Below are positions 1-11,170 of a stretch of DNA of 40,381 bases, piece after piece. Position 1 is the first letter of the stretch. Each line of letters opens with the position of its first letter. The notes below the pieces were generated by a model. That model was not told the DNA's origin and did not search any database. It was given only the letters and a program-made list of their open reading frames with translations. The DNA comes from Ideonella sp. A 288 (lineage in GTDB: Bacteria; Pseudomonadota; Gammaproteobacteria; Burkholderiales; Burkholderiaceae_C). The stretch is taken from assembly GCF_002198735.1 (NCBI RefSeq), contig NZ_MWLO01000094.1, positions 1-40,381 on the forward strand, read 5' to 3'. The position numbers and the translations under genes are program-made.

Positions 1-2
1 CC

Positions 3-668
3 TCGCCCCAGGCCGAGCCGCCGCCGCTGTACGCCACCCGGCCGCCCGCGCCGGCGCGGCTGCGTTACGCCGCCCGCCTGGGTGACCGCAATGGCGAGGC
101 CACGCTCGACTGGCAGCACGACGGCTCGGGCTACCGCCTGGCGCTGGCGGTGCAGGGCGCCGACGGCCCACTGCTGGCGCAGACCAGCCACGGCGGCTTC
201 GACGCCGCCGGACTGGCCCCCGAGCGCTTCGTCGACCAGCGACGGGGCCGTGGCGGGCGCGCCGCCAACTTCGAGCGCGAGACCGGCCGCATCCGTTTCT
301 CGGGCCCGCGCCACGACCACCCGGCCTGGCCCGGCGCGCAGGATCGCCTGGCCTGGGTGGCCCAACTGGCCGCCATCGCTTCCGCGGCCGGTGGCCTGCC
401 GGCCACCGTGTCGATCTTCGTCGTCGACGCGCGGGGCGCCGGCGACCTGTGGACCTTCATCGCCCAGGGCGCCGAGCGCGTCGACACGCCGGCCGGCCCG
501 GTGACCGCCACCCGCGTGCTGCGCGAACCCCGGCACCTGCACGACTGGCGCGTGGAGGCCTGGCTGGACCCGCAGCGCGGCCACTGGCCGGTGCGGCTGC
601 GCATGACGGTGCCACGCGGCAACGCGCTGCTGGACCTGGCGCTGACCGACGGGCCGTCGCCGCCCTGA
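3..668 (+). CDS. DUF3108 domain-containing protein, 5'-truncated
   Basis: The reading frame is open from the left edge, so the start codon and any signal peptide lie outside the window. About 221 codons remain. The visible part opens with a Pro/Ala-rich linker (roughly the first 20 residues), followed by a beta-rich domain: a Leu-Arg-Tyr strand, a Trp-Gln-His strand, then Arg-Phe-Val-Asp-Gln-Arg and Ile-Arg-Phe-Ser-Gly segments, ending with a Trp-Pro-Val-Arg-Leu-Arg strand. This pattern fits the DUF3108 family of proteobacterial envelope proteins, whose molecular function is not established. It lies 82 bases upstream of the DUF3567 gene on the same strand. The family call is by eye from the strand pattern, so moderately certain; no enzymatic role can be read from the sequence. 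Confidence 0.7.
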   Translation, partial: SPQAEPPPLYATRPPAPARLRYAARLGDRNGEATLDWQHDGSGYRLALAVQGADGPLLAQTSHGGFDAAGLAPERFVDQRRGRGGRAANFERETGRIRFSGPRHDHPAWPGAQDRLAWVAQLAAIASAAGGLPATVSIFVVDARGAGDLWTFIAQGAERVDTPAGPVTATRVLREPRHLHDWRVEAWLDPQRGHWPVRLRMTVPRGNALLDLALTDGPSPP

Positions 669-750
669 CCGGCGCCAGGGGCCGCTGTTCCCAGGGGGAG
701 CGCTTGAAAGCCGGGCCGATGGCCCCAGTTGCAGGGCAGGAGAAACCCAC

Positions 751-1014
751 ATGCAGATGCTCTACAACTCGGACCATTTCGTCGTCGTGGCTTTCGAAGT
801 GCCCGCGCCCGAAGGCCAGGCCACGCCGGCCCGCGGCGGGTACGAGATCGTCGACAAGTTCGCGCGCAAGGAGATCTACCTCCAGGGCGCGCTGGCGCAG
901 CGCTTCCAGCAGGGCGTGCAGGCGCTGGTCGAGCAGGGGCCCAACCCCGAGGCCATCGACGAGTTCATCGGCGGTTTCACCGAACTGGCGCAGCAGCCCG
1001 TCGTGCTGCACTGA
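751..1014 (+). CDS. DUF3567 family small protein
   Basis: An 87-residue protein with the layout of DUF3567, a short family found mainly in Burkholderiales: an N-terminal Met-Gln-Met-Leu-Tyr-Asn-Ser strand, a Tyr-Glu-Ile-Val-Asp-Lys motif, a Lys-Glu-Ile-Tyr-Leu segment and a C-terminal helical part ending near Gln-Gln-Pro-Val-Val-Leu. No signal peptide or membrane segment is present, so it should be cytosolic. The start is set by AGGAGA at 738-743, seven bases before the ATG. It lies between the DUF3108 gene and the AAA ATPase gene on the same strand. Function is unknown; the family assignment is fairly secure from length and motif order. Confidence 0.85.
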   Translation: MQMLYNSDHFVVVAFEVPAPEGQATPARGGYEIVDKFARKEIYLQGALAQRFQQGVQALVEQGPNPEAIDEFIGGFTELAQQPVVLH

Positions 1015-1108
1015 CCCACCCCACCCCGGGCATGGGTTGCCCGGGGCGCCGCGCTGCGACAAGATCGGCCCCTGGCGCCTGCGGGCGCGCTGTTGAACAA
1101 GGGGCGTG

Positions 1109-3412
1109 ATGCGCAAGTCGCTGGGTTCGGGCTCATGGATCGTGTCGCCGGGGTTGGCCGAGGCGCCGGTGCTCGACCGGCTGTGCTCGCACTTCGTGCT
1201 CACGCTCGCGCTGCGGCAGGGCGCGCAGTTCAACCTGCGCCGCGACTGGGGCAGCCTCTTCGCGCTGGTCGGCCGGCACCTGGTGTGGCCGGCGTCGGTG
1301 CTGGGCCGCGTGCGCGGCTACCTGGCCAGGCGTTGCGAGGGGCAGGCCGCCTGGCGCGGCCACGAGGCGCTGGCCGACCGCGATTTCATCGAGCGCCACG
1401 GCACCTGGCGCGGCCCCTACGACGAGACCAGCCTGTTCTTCTACATCGACGAGTACGTGAAAGACTCGCCGAAGGACCTGTTGGCCGTGCTGTCGTCCAC
1501 CTGCGACTGGCTGGCGCGCGACCTGAAGCGCCAGTCGACCCTGGTGCAGAAGAACATCGACTCGCTCGCCAACCTGCTGCAGCTCAACCCCGCCGAGCGG
1601 GCGCTGCTGCTGTACGGCACCCTGGCGCGTTATCAGCGCGAACTGCGCGGCCTGCTGGTCGAGTTCAAGGTGAGCAATGCCCAGCAGGCCCATGCCGCGC
1701 TGGCGGCGGTGGCCGGGGTGGACGAGCGCGAGGTGGCCGACGCGCTGCGCGCCGGCAGCCGGCTCGAGCGCATCGGCATGGTCGAGAACCTGATCTCCGA
1801 ACACAACATCACCGACCTGGCCGACCTGATGAAGGTCAGCGACCAGATGCCGCCGGTGCTGATGCGCGAGTACCGGGGCCCGGACGAGCTGATGGCGGTG
1901 TTCACCCGCCCGGCGTCGCGCTCGGCGCTCGATGCCACCGACTTCGCCTTCGTCGCCGACGACGTGCGGGTGCTCACCCGGCTGTTGCGCGCCGCGGTCG
2001 AGGGCCAGGCCGCCGGCGTCAACGTGCTGCTGTACGGCCCGCCGGGCACCGGCAAGACCGAGCTGGCCAAGGTCTGCGCGCAGGACGCCGGGCTGTCGCT
2101 GTTCGAAGTGGAGTACGCCGATCGCGACGGCAACTCGCTGTCCGGCCGCGACCGCTACCGCTCGCTGCAGATCAGCCAGGTGTTCCTCAAGGGCAATGCC
2201 GGCGTGGCGCTGCTGTTCGACGAGGTGGAGGATGTGTTCCCGCCCCTGTCGCCCGACGCGGCGCAATGGCTGTCGCGCCAGGACTCATCGGGCGAGAGCT
2301 CGGCCAGCGTCAGTGGCAAGGCCTGGGTCAACCAGATCCTCGAGACCAACCCGGTGCCGGTGGTGTGGATCACCAACCGCATCGAGCAGATCGACCCGGC
2401 CTTCCGCCGCCGCTTCCAGTACCACCTCGAGCTGAAGTCGCCGCCGCCCGGCGCGCGCCAGGCGCTGGTCGAGCGGGCGCTGGATGGCCAGAAAGTGAGC
2501 GACGGCTTCGCCGCCAAGCTGGCCGAGCGCAAGGGGCTGACGCCGGCGCAGATCCGCACCGCGCTGCGTTTCGCGCGGCTGGTGGGTGAGGCGCCGGACG
2601 AGGTCGAGGCCCTCATCGAGCGCCAGCTCGGCCATGCCGACAAGGCGCTGGGCCAGGCCGGCGCCTCGCACGCCGCGCGGCCGGTGGTCACGCAGTACCA
2701 GCTGGGCTTGTTGAACCTCGACAGCCGGTTCGAGATCGAGCGCATCGTCGAATCGCTGCAGCGCCGCGGCCATGGCACGCTGTGCCTGCACGGCGCCCCG
2801 GGCACCGGCAAGACGGCGCTGGCCGAGCACATCGCCCAGCGGCTGGGCAGGCCGCTGATGATCCGCCTGGCCAGCGACCTGATGAGCAAGTTCGTCGGCG
2901 ACACCGAGCAGGCCATGGCCCGCATGTTCGCCGAGGCCGAGGCCGAGCAGGCGGTGCTGCTGCTGGACGAGGCCGACAGCTTCCTGCGCAGCCGCCAGCG
3001 CGCCGAGCGCAGCTACGAGGTCACCGAGGTGAACCAGATGCTGGCCGGCATGGAGCGCTTTGCCGGCATCTTCATCTGCACCACCAACCTGTTCGATGCG
3101 CTCGACGAGGCGGCGCTGCGCCGCTTCACCTTCAAGATCCGCTTCAAGCCGCTGCGGCCCGAGCAGCGAGAGCAGATGTTCGTTGCCGAGGCGCTGGGCG
3201 GCAGTGCCGAAGCGCTGACCGACGAACAGCGCCGCCGCCTGGCCGAGCTCGACGCGCTGACGCCGGGCGACTTTGCCGCGGTGCGCCGGCAGGTCGACGT
3301 GCTGGGCGCCGAGTTCGAGCCGGACGAGTTCCTGTCGCAGCTGGAGGGCGAGCACCGCGTCAAGCCCGAGGTGCGCGAGCGCCGGTCGATCGGCTTCGGC
3401 CCCGCCGGCTGA
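1109..3412 (+). CDS. tandem AAA+ ATPase (two AAA modules)
   Basis: A 767-residue protein with two AAA modules. The first has Walker A GPPGTGKT near residues 310-317 and Walker B LLFDEVED about 60 residues later. The second has Walker A GAPGTGKT near 562-569 and Walker B LLLDEADSF. The second module also shows a Cys-Thr-Thr-Asn sensor-1-like motif and an Ala-Leu-Arg-Arg-Phe sequence resembling an arginine finger. The first 270 residues are mostly helical and match no domain I recognise; they may bind substrate or adaptor. The two-module design recalls Cdc48/ClpB-type remodelling ATPases, but the modules look closer to the classic FtsH/Cdc48 AAA clade. I prefer ATG at 1109 over GTG at 1106 because AAGGGG at 1099-1104 is better spaced. 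Substrate and pathway are unknown. Confidence 0.85.
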   Translation: MRKSLGSGSWIVSPGLAEAPVLDRLCSHFVLTLALRQGAQFNLRRDWGSLFALVGRHLVWPASVLGRVRGYLARRCEGQAAWRGHEALADRDFIERHGTWRGPYDETSLFFYIDEYVKDSPKDLLAVLSSTCDWLARDLKRQSTLVQKNIDSLANLLQLNPAERALLLYGTLARYQRELRGLLVEFKVSNAQQAHAALAAVAGVDEREVADALRAGSRLERIGMVENLISEHNITDLADLMKVSDQMPPVLMREYRGPDELMAVFTRPASRSALDATDFAFVADDVRVLTRLLRAAVEGQAAGVNVLLYGPPGTGKTELAKVCAQDAGLSLFEVEYADRDGNSLSGRDRYRSLQISQVFLKGNAGVALLFDEVEDVFPPLSPDAAQWLSRQDSSGESSASVSGKAWVNQILETNPVPVVWITNRIEQIDPAFRRRFQYHLELKSPPPGARQALVERALDGQKVSDGFAAKLAERKGLTPAQIRTALRFARLVGEAPDEVEALIERQLGHADKALGQAGASHAARPVVTQYQLGLLNLDSRFEIERIVESLQRRGHGTLCLHGAPGTGKTALAEHIAQRLGRPLMIRLASDLMSKFVGDTEQAMARMFAEAEAEQAVLLLDEADSFLRSRQRAERSYEVTEVNQMLAGMERFAGIFICTTNLFDALDEAALRRFTFKIRFKPLRPEQREQMFVAEALGGSAEALTDEQRRRLAELDALTPGDFAAVRRQVDVLGAEFEPDEFLSQLEGEHRVKPEVRERRSIGFGPAG

Positions 3413-3557
3413 GCCGGCGCACCCGCCGCGGCGCGGGCCGGCCGCGGTGCCTTTCCCACGCCCACCTGAACAATGCCGCGTGCCGATTTGGCAGCTCGGC
3501 CGGCTTCGTGCGGCGCGGCGCTCAACCGACCCGGCCGGCGGCCGATACTTTTGGGGT

Positions 3558-5060
3558 ATGGATGCCGCCAGTCTCTCTGCGAGCCCGGGCGCTGGTGCGT
3601 TTCCCCTGTGGGCCGCAGCGGCGCTGGGCGCCGCCCTGCTCGTCGCCTTCGCCCTGTGGTGGCGGCAGCGGGCCATCGGCCGGCGCCTGCAGGCCTCGGT
3701 GGAGTCGCTGACCACGCGCCTGGACGAGGCCGAGGACCACAGCCTGCCCGGCGTGCTGCCGCGCCCGCGCTTCGATGCCCTGCTCGACGAGGCCGTTGCG
3801 GCCTGCGACCGCGGCGAGCGGCGGCTGACCCTGGTCTTCGTCAACCTGGACAACCTGCAGTCCGTCAACGAGGCCTTCGGCCACGGCTGCGGCGACGTCG
3901 CGCTGCAGCGCGCCGCCGAGGCCATGACCACTTGCGTCGACGACACGGCCGTGGTCACCCGCACCGGCGGAGATGCCTTCGTGATGATGGTCGATGCCGA
4001 CCTGGCCAAGGCCCGCACCCTGGCCGACGCGCTGATCGCCCGGCTGGGCGGCGCCCACGGCGAGAGCAGCGACCCCGACCTGGTCTGCTCCATCGGCCTG
4101 GCCAGCTACCCCCAGCACGGTTCGCGCGCGCGCATCATCGGCCACGCCAGCACGGCGATGCGCCAGGTGCGCCTGGCCGGCGGCGGCGACTACGCGGTGT
4201 TCGACCCGGCGATGTCGGTCGACATGAAGGACCAGGCCGAACTGCTGCGCGACCTGCGCCAGGCCGTCTCGCTGAAGCAGCTCGAGCTGGTCTACCAGCC
4301 CAAGATCGACGCCAGGAGCCTGCAGATCACCTCCGCCGAGGCGCTGCTGCGCTGGCACCACCCGCAGCGCGGGCTGATCAGCCCGGCCATCTTCATCCCG
4401 CTGGCCGAGCGATTCGGGCTGATCGGGCCGATCGGCAACTGGGTCATCGAGGACGCCTGCCGACAGGCCGGACTCTGGCGCCAGAGCGGCCTGCGCATGC
4501 GCGTGGCCATCAACATCTCGGCCTACCAGATGCGGCAGGACGACCTGGTCGACCGCCTCACCGCGGCGCTGGCCGCCAACGGCCTGAGCGCGAACCGCTT
4601 CACCTGCGAGATCACCGAATCGGTGGCGATGGAGGACACGCGGGTCACCCACCGCACCTTCGACCGCATGCGCAAGGCTGGCCTGCACGTCTCGATCGAC
4701 GACTTCGGCGTCGGCCAGGCCAGCCTGTCCTACCTGCGTCGGCTGCCGGCGGCCGAGCTGAAGATCGACGCCTCCTTCGTGCAGGACCTGGCCACCAGCG
4801 CCGATGCCCGCGCCATCGTCGACGCGGTGGTCAAGGTGGCCCATGCGCTGCACCTGCGCGTGGTGGCCGAAGGCGTCGAGACCGAGCGCCAGCGCGACCT
4901 GCTGGTGCAACTGGACTGCGACGAGCTGCAGGGCTACCTGTTCGCGCGGCCGATGTCGGCCAAGGCGCTGTCGCTGTGGGCCGCCGAGGACGACCGGCCC
5001 GACCAGCCGACGGGCTTCCGCCCGTCGCTGTTCCGTGACACGCTGCCCGTGGACCTCTGA
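3558..5060 (+). CDS. degenerate-GGDEF / EAL c-di-GMP phosphodiesterase
   Basis: A 500-residue protein with one N-terminal membrane segment (about residues 12-34), a short coiled linker, a GGDEF domain (about 65-220) and an EAL domain (about 235-485). The GGDEF signature reads GGDAF at 137-141, so the catalytic Glu is Ala, and the first metal-site Asp is Asn (Phe-Val-Asn-Leu-Asp). The EAL domain keeps E261-A-L, the Asn of Asn-Ile-Ser, Glu-Ile-Thr-Glu, Asp-Asp-Phe-Gly, Leu-Lys-Ile-Asp, Glu-Gly-Val-Glu and Gln-Gly-Tyr. The expected activity is hydrolysis of cyclic di-GMP to pGpG, with the dead GGDEF domain perhaps sensing GTP. The start is the ATG just before the membrane segment; a longer frame from 3273 would begin inside the upstream AAA gene. 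A GATACT sequence lies eight bases before the ATG. Confidence 0.88.
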   Translation: MDAASLSASPGAGAFPLWAAAALGAALLVAFALWWRQRAIGRRLQASVESLTTRLDEAEDHSLPGVLPRPRFDALLDEAVAACDRGERRLTLVFVNLDNLQSVNEAFGHGCGDVALQRAAEAMTTCVDDTAVVTRTGGDAFVMMVDADLAKARTLADALIARLGGAHGESSDPDLVCSIGLASYPQHGSRARIIGHASTAMRQVRLAGGGDYAVFDPAMSVDMKDQAELLRDLRQAVSLKQLELVYQPKIDARSLQITSAEALLRWHHPQRGLISPAIFIPLAERFGLIGPIGNWVIEDACRQAGLWRQSGLRMRVAINISAYQMRQDDLVDRLTAALAANGLSANRFTCEITESVAMEDTRVTHRTFDRMRKAGLHVSIDDFGVGQASLSYLRRLPAAELKIDASFVQDLATSADARAIVDAVVKVAHALHLRVVAEGVETERQRDLLVQLDCDELQGYLFARPMSAKALSLWAAEDDRPDQPTGFRPSLFRDTLPVDL

Positions 5061-5102
5061 CGGCGCATGGCCCTGCCGCCGGGCACATGCCGGGGCGGCT
5101 CC

Positions 5103-5114
5103 TACAATTTGGCC

Positions 5115-5115
<1 letters not shown>
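5103..5115 (+). promoter_or_regulatory. putative leaderless -10 box of metH1
   Basis: TACAAT at 5103-5108 matches the sigma-70 -10 consensus in five of six positions and ends six bases before the metH1 ATG. Transcription would then begin at or next to the A of the start codon. No Shine-Dalgarno sequence precedes the ATG. The -35 region is weak (CGGGCA at 5080-5085). Confidence 0.5.
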
Positions 5116-6147
<1,032 letters not shown>

Positions 6148-6170
<23 letters not shown>

Positions 6171-6819
6171 GCGTGGCCGCCGGCGCCGCCGGCAGGTCGC
6201 TGTCGCGCAGGCGCACGATGGCGCCGGGCGCCGAGGCCATGCGCAGCTTCACCGCGTCGCCGGGTGCCGTGCCCGGCGTGGCCGACACCCGGTGCGGCGC
6301 CAGCCCCTGGGCCAGCATCTGCTCGCGCATCGCCCGCTCGCGGTCGGCACCGCCCGGCTCGGGCGCGCTCAGCGTCAGCCGCGCAGTGGGGTGGCGCGAC
6401 AGGCTCAGCCCCAGCCGCTGCAGCACGGCCTGAAGCGCCGGCCGAGGTTGGCTCCCGCCCGCGTCGAAGGCATGGCGCACCGGCACGTCGACCCGCACCG
6501 CGCCGTCGACCTCGCCCACCACCAGCACCGGCGTGCCGGCGAACAGGTCCCACAGCCAGCGGTGCTCGGCCGCCAGCGGGCCGCGCACCGGGGCGAATGC
6601 CGGGGCCGGTGCGGACGCCGCCGCAGCCGGCGGCGGCGCGGACGCAGCGTGGGGCGCCGCGCGCGGCCGGGTGGGCGCCGACGCGGCCGCGCCCTCGGCC
6701 GGCGAGCGGCCGGTGGGCTTCGATGGTCGGGCCGGGGTCGGCTGTGGCGCGGGCGGTGTCGAACCACAGCCCGCCAGGACCAGCGCCAGAAGGATCATCC
6801 AGAGTTGCATGGCCCGCAT
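6148..6819 (-). CDS. putative lipoprotein, Ala/Pro-rich linker and C-terminal domain
   Basis: A 223-residue protein starting with a lipoprotein signal (hydrophobic stretch ending Leu-Val-Leu-Ala-Gly-Cys, lipidated Cys near residue 17). A low-complexity Pro/Ala/Ser region of about 75 residues follows, then a compact C-terminal domain of about 130 residues. That domain contains Val-Arg-Val-Asp-Val-Pro-Val-Arg-His and a Leu-Thr-Leu-Ser-Ala-Pro-Glu-Pro-Gly segment; the latter, with the following helix, weakly recalls an OmpA-like fold, but the usual peptidoglycan-binding residues are not evident. The gene is convergent with metH1 and divergent from metH2, so it physically divides the methionine synthase genes. 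Start may be 6819 or 6810; neither has a good ribosome-binding site. A longer frame from 7032 would cross the riboswitch and is rejected. Confidence 0.72.
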
Positions 6820-6902
6820 TGCAATCCGGCCGGGCGTTGAAGCCGTCACGCAAGGTGTAAGCACGGTGAACGGACGTGACCGACCCCTGGGTTGGGGGTC
6901 GA

Positions 6903-6908
6903 TAGAAT
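6903..6908 (+). promoter_or_regulatory. putative -10 box for the riboswitch-metH2 transcript
   Basis: TAGAAT lies ten bases upstream of the first paired base of the riboswitch, so transcription from it would begin at the 5' edge of the aptamer. The -35 region is poor. Confidence 0.5.
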
Positions 6909-6917
6909 CCGCGTTTT

Positions 6918-7006
6918 CCCGAGGAGCGTTGCGACGGCGGTGGTACCGCCGCCAGGCTCGGGAAGCCGTGCCCGGCCTGCGGAGCACGGTGTGGCAACGG
7001 CGCTCA
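6918..7006 (+). ncRNA. S-adenosylhomocysteine (SAH) riboswitch
   Basis: The sequence folds as the SAH riboswitch family predicts. P1 pairs CCCGAG (6918-6923) with CTCGGG (6957-6962). P2 pairs GGCGG (6936-6940) with CCGCC (6946-6950). P4 pairs CCGTGC (6966-6971) with GCACGG (6984-6989). The pseudoknot joins GAGCG-TTGC (6923-6931) with GCAAC and CGCTC (6994-7005). The conserved core GAGGAGCG-TTGC and GCCAGGCTCGG are both present. It ends about 30 bases before the ATG of the B12 half of methionine synthase. In this family SAH binding raises expression of SAH-recycling and methionine genes, so excess SAH should induce metH2 here. Confidence 0.93.
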
Positions 7007-7037
7007 CCCTCGCACAACGCCCCGGGTGACACGCGCC

Positions 7038-9830
<2,793 letters not shown>

Positions 9831-9897
9831 GCCAGAGACGCGACCCGTCGCCGCGGCCCGCCATGGGCCCGCGCTGGCAGCCCCCCCGGCGCGCGCC

Positions 9898-9910
9898 GAC
9901 AATCGCGCGA
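9898..9910 (+). promoter_or_regulatory. putative leaderless -10 box of the MFS gene
   Basis: GACAAT at 9898-9903 ends six bases before the ATG at 9910, the same spacing as at metH1. A CTGGCA at 9874-9879 (18-base spacing) could serve as the -35 box. There is no Shine-Dalgarno sequence. Confidence 0.42.
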
Positions 9911-11112
9911 TGCACCCCCCGTCGCGCGCCGTCGCCCTGCTGTTGAACCTGGCCCATGCAGTCGACCACCTGTTCTTGTTGATCTTCGCCACCGCCGTGG
10001 TGGCCATCGCGGCGGACTTCGGCTTCTCGCGCTGGGAAGACCTGATGCCTTACGGCGCCGGCGCCTTCCTGATGTTCGGCCTGGGCTCGCTGCCCGCCGG
10101 CCGCCTGGGCGACCTGTGGGGTCGTCGGCAGATGATGCTGGTGTTCTTCGTCGGCATGGGCCTGTCGGCCCTGTTGGCCGCCGCCACGCAGAGCGCCTGG
10201 CAACTGGCCGCGGCGCTGACGTTGCTGGGCTGCTTCTCGGCCATCTACCACCCGGTGGGCATCCCGATGCTGGTGCAGGGGGCCAGCCGGCCGGGGGCCA
10301 CCATCGGCGTCAACGGCCTCAGCGGCAACCTGGGCATCGCCACGGCGGCGCTGGTCACCGGCGTGCTGGTGAAGGCCTTCGGCTGGCGCATGGCCTTTGC
10401 GATTCCCGGCATCGCCTGCCTGGCGATGGGCTGGCTGTTCGCGCGCGTGGTGCCGCACGAGGCCGAGCCACCGTCGAAGCGCGTGCGCAAGGCCGCGGTG
10501 GTGCTGGCGCCGGCGCAGCTGGCGCGGGTGCTGGTGGTGATGACGGTGGCCTCGGCCTGCGGCGGCCTGCTGTTCAACCTGACCACCAACGGCAACGGCC
10601 GCCTGCTCGACGAGCGCCTGCGCGGCGTCATCGAAGACCCGGCCACGCTGGGCCTGCTGCTGGCCGCCGTGTACGCGGTGGCCTCGCTGGCGCAGGTGGT
10701 GGTGGGGCGCCTGATCGACCGCTTTCCGCTCAAGCCGCTGCAACTGGGCATCGTGCTGGCGCAGGTGCCGCTGCTGCTGCTGGCCTCGCAGGCCCAGGGC
10801 TGGGCGCTGTATGCGGCGCTGATGGCGTCGATGGTGCTGATCTTCGGCGGCATCCCGTTCACGGACGCCACCATCGTGCGTTATGTCGACGACCGCATGC
10901 GCTCGCGCGTGGCCGGCGTGCGGCTGGCGCTGTCGGCCGGTGTCAGCTCGCTGGCGGTGTGGGGGTTGGGCCCGGCGGTCAAGTCGGCCGGCTTCGACAC
11001 GCTGCTGATGGCCATGGCCGGCATCGCGCTGTTCACCGCCGCGGTGGTGCTGTGGCTGCCCGGCGAGCCGGGGGCGGTGGCGCAGCCCGCGGCCGACCCG
11101 GCGCGGCCGTAG
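9910..11112 (+). CDS. MFS transporter
   Basis: A 400-residue integral membrane protein with about twelve hydrophobic segments in two halves, split by a charged loop near residues 185-200 (Glu-Ala-Glu-Pro-Pro-Ser-Lys-Arg-Val-Arg-Lys). The loop between segments 2 and 3 carries the MFS signature, Pro-Ala-Gly-Arg-Leu-Gly-Asp-Leu-Trp-Gly-Arg-Arg. An acidic/His motif, Ala-His-Ala-Val-Asp-His, sits in the first segment. The layout and that motif resemble the fosmidomycin-resistance-like branch of MFS exporters, but the substrate cannot be read from the sequence. It follows metH2 by 79 bases with its own putative promoter, so it need not be co-transcribed. It converges on the subtilase gene, with a long hairpin between. 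Confidence 0.88.
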   Translation: MHPPSRAVALLLNLAHAVDHLFLLIFATAVVAIAADFGFSRWEDLMPYGAGAFLMFGLGSLPAGRLGDLWGRRQMMLVFFVGMGLSALLAAATQSAWQLAAALTLLGCFSAIYHPVGIPMLVQGASRPGATIGVNGLSGNLGIATAALVTGVLVKAFGWRMAFAIPGIACLAMGWLFARVVPHEAEPPSKRVRKAAVVLAPAQLARVLVVMTVASACGGLLFNLTTNGNGRLLDERLRGVIEDPATLGLLLAAVYAVASLAQVVVGRLIDRFPLKPLQLGIVLAQVPLLLLASQAQGWALYAALMASMVLIFGGIPFTDATIVRYVDDRMRSRVAGVRLALSAGVSSLAVWGLGPAVKSAGFDTLLMAMAGIALFTAAVVLWLPGEPGAVAQPAADPARP

Positions 11113-11115
11113 CGG

Positions 11116-11154
11116 CCGGCACCCGGGCGCCCCGGCCAGCGCCGCGGGTGCCGG
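11116..11154. terminator. long hairpin between convergent genes
   Basis: CCGGCACCCG (11116-11125) pairs with CGGGTGCCGG (11145-11154), and GGCGC (11126-11130) with GCGCC (11139-11143). This gives about 15 GC-rich base pairs with one bulged base and an eight-base loop. It lies between the stop codons of the MFS gene and the subtilase gene and could stop transcription from both sides. No U-tract follows on either strand. Confidence 0.6.
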
Positions 11155-11170
11155 GGCCGACCGCCTGGGC

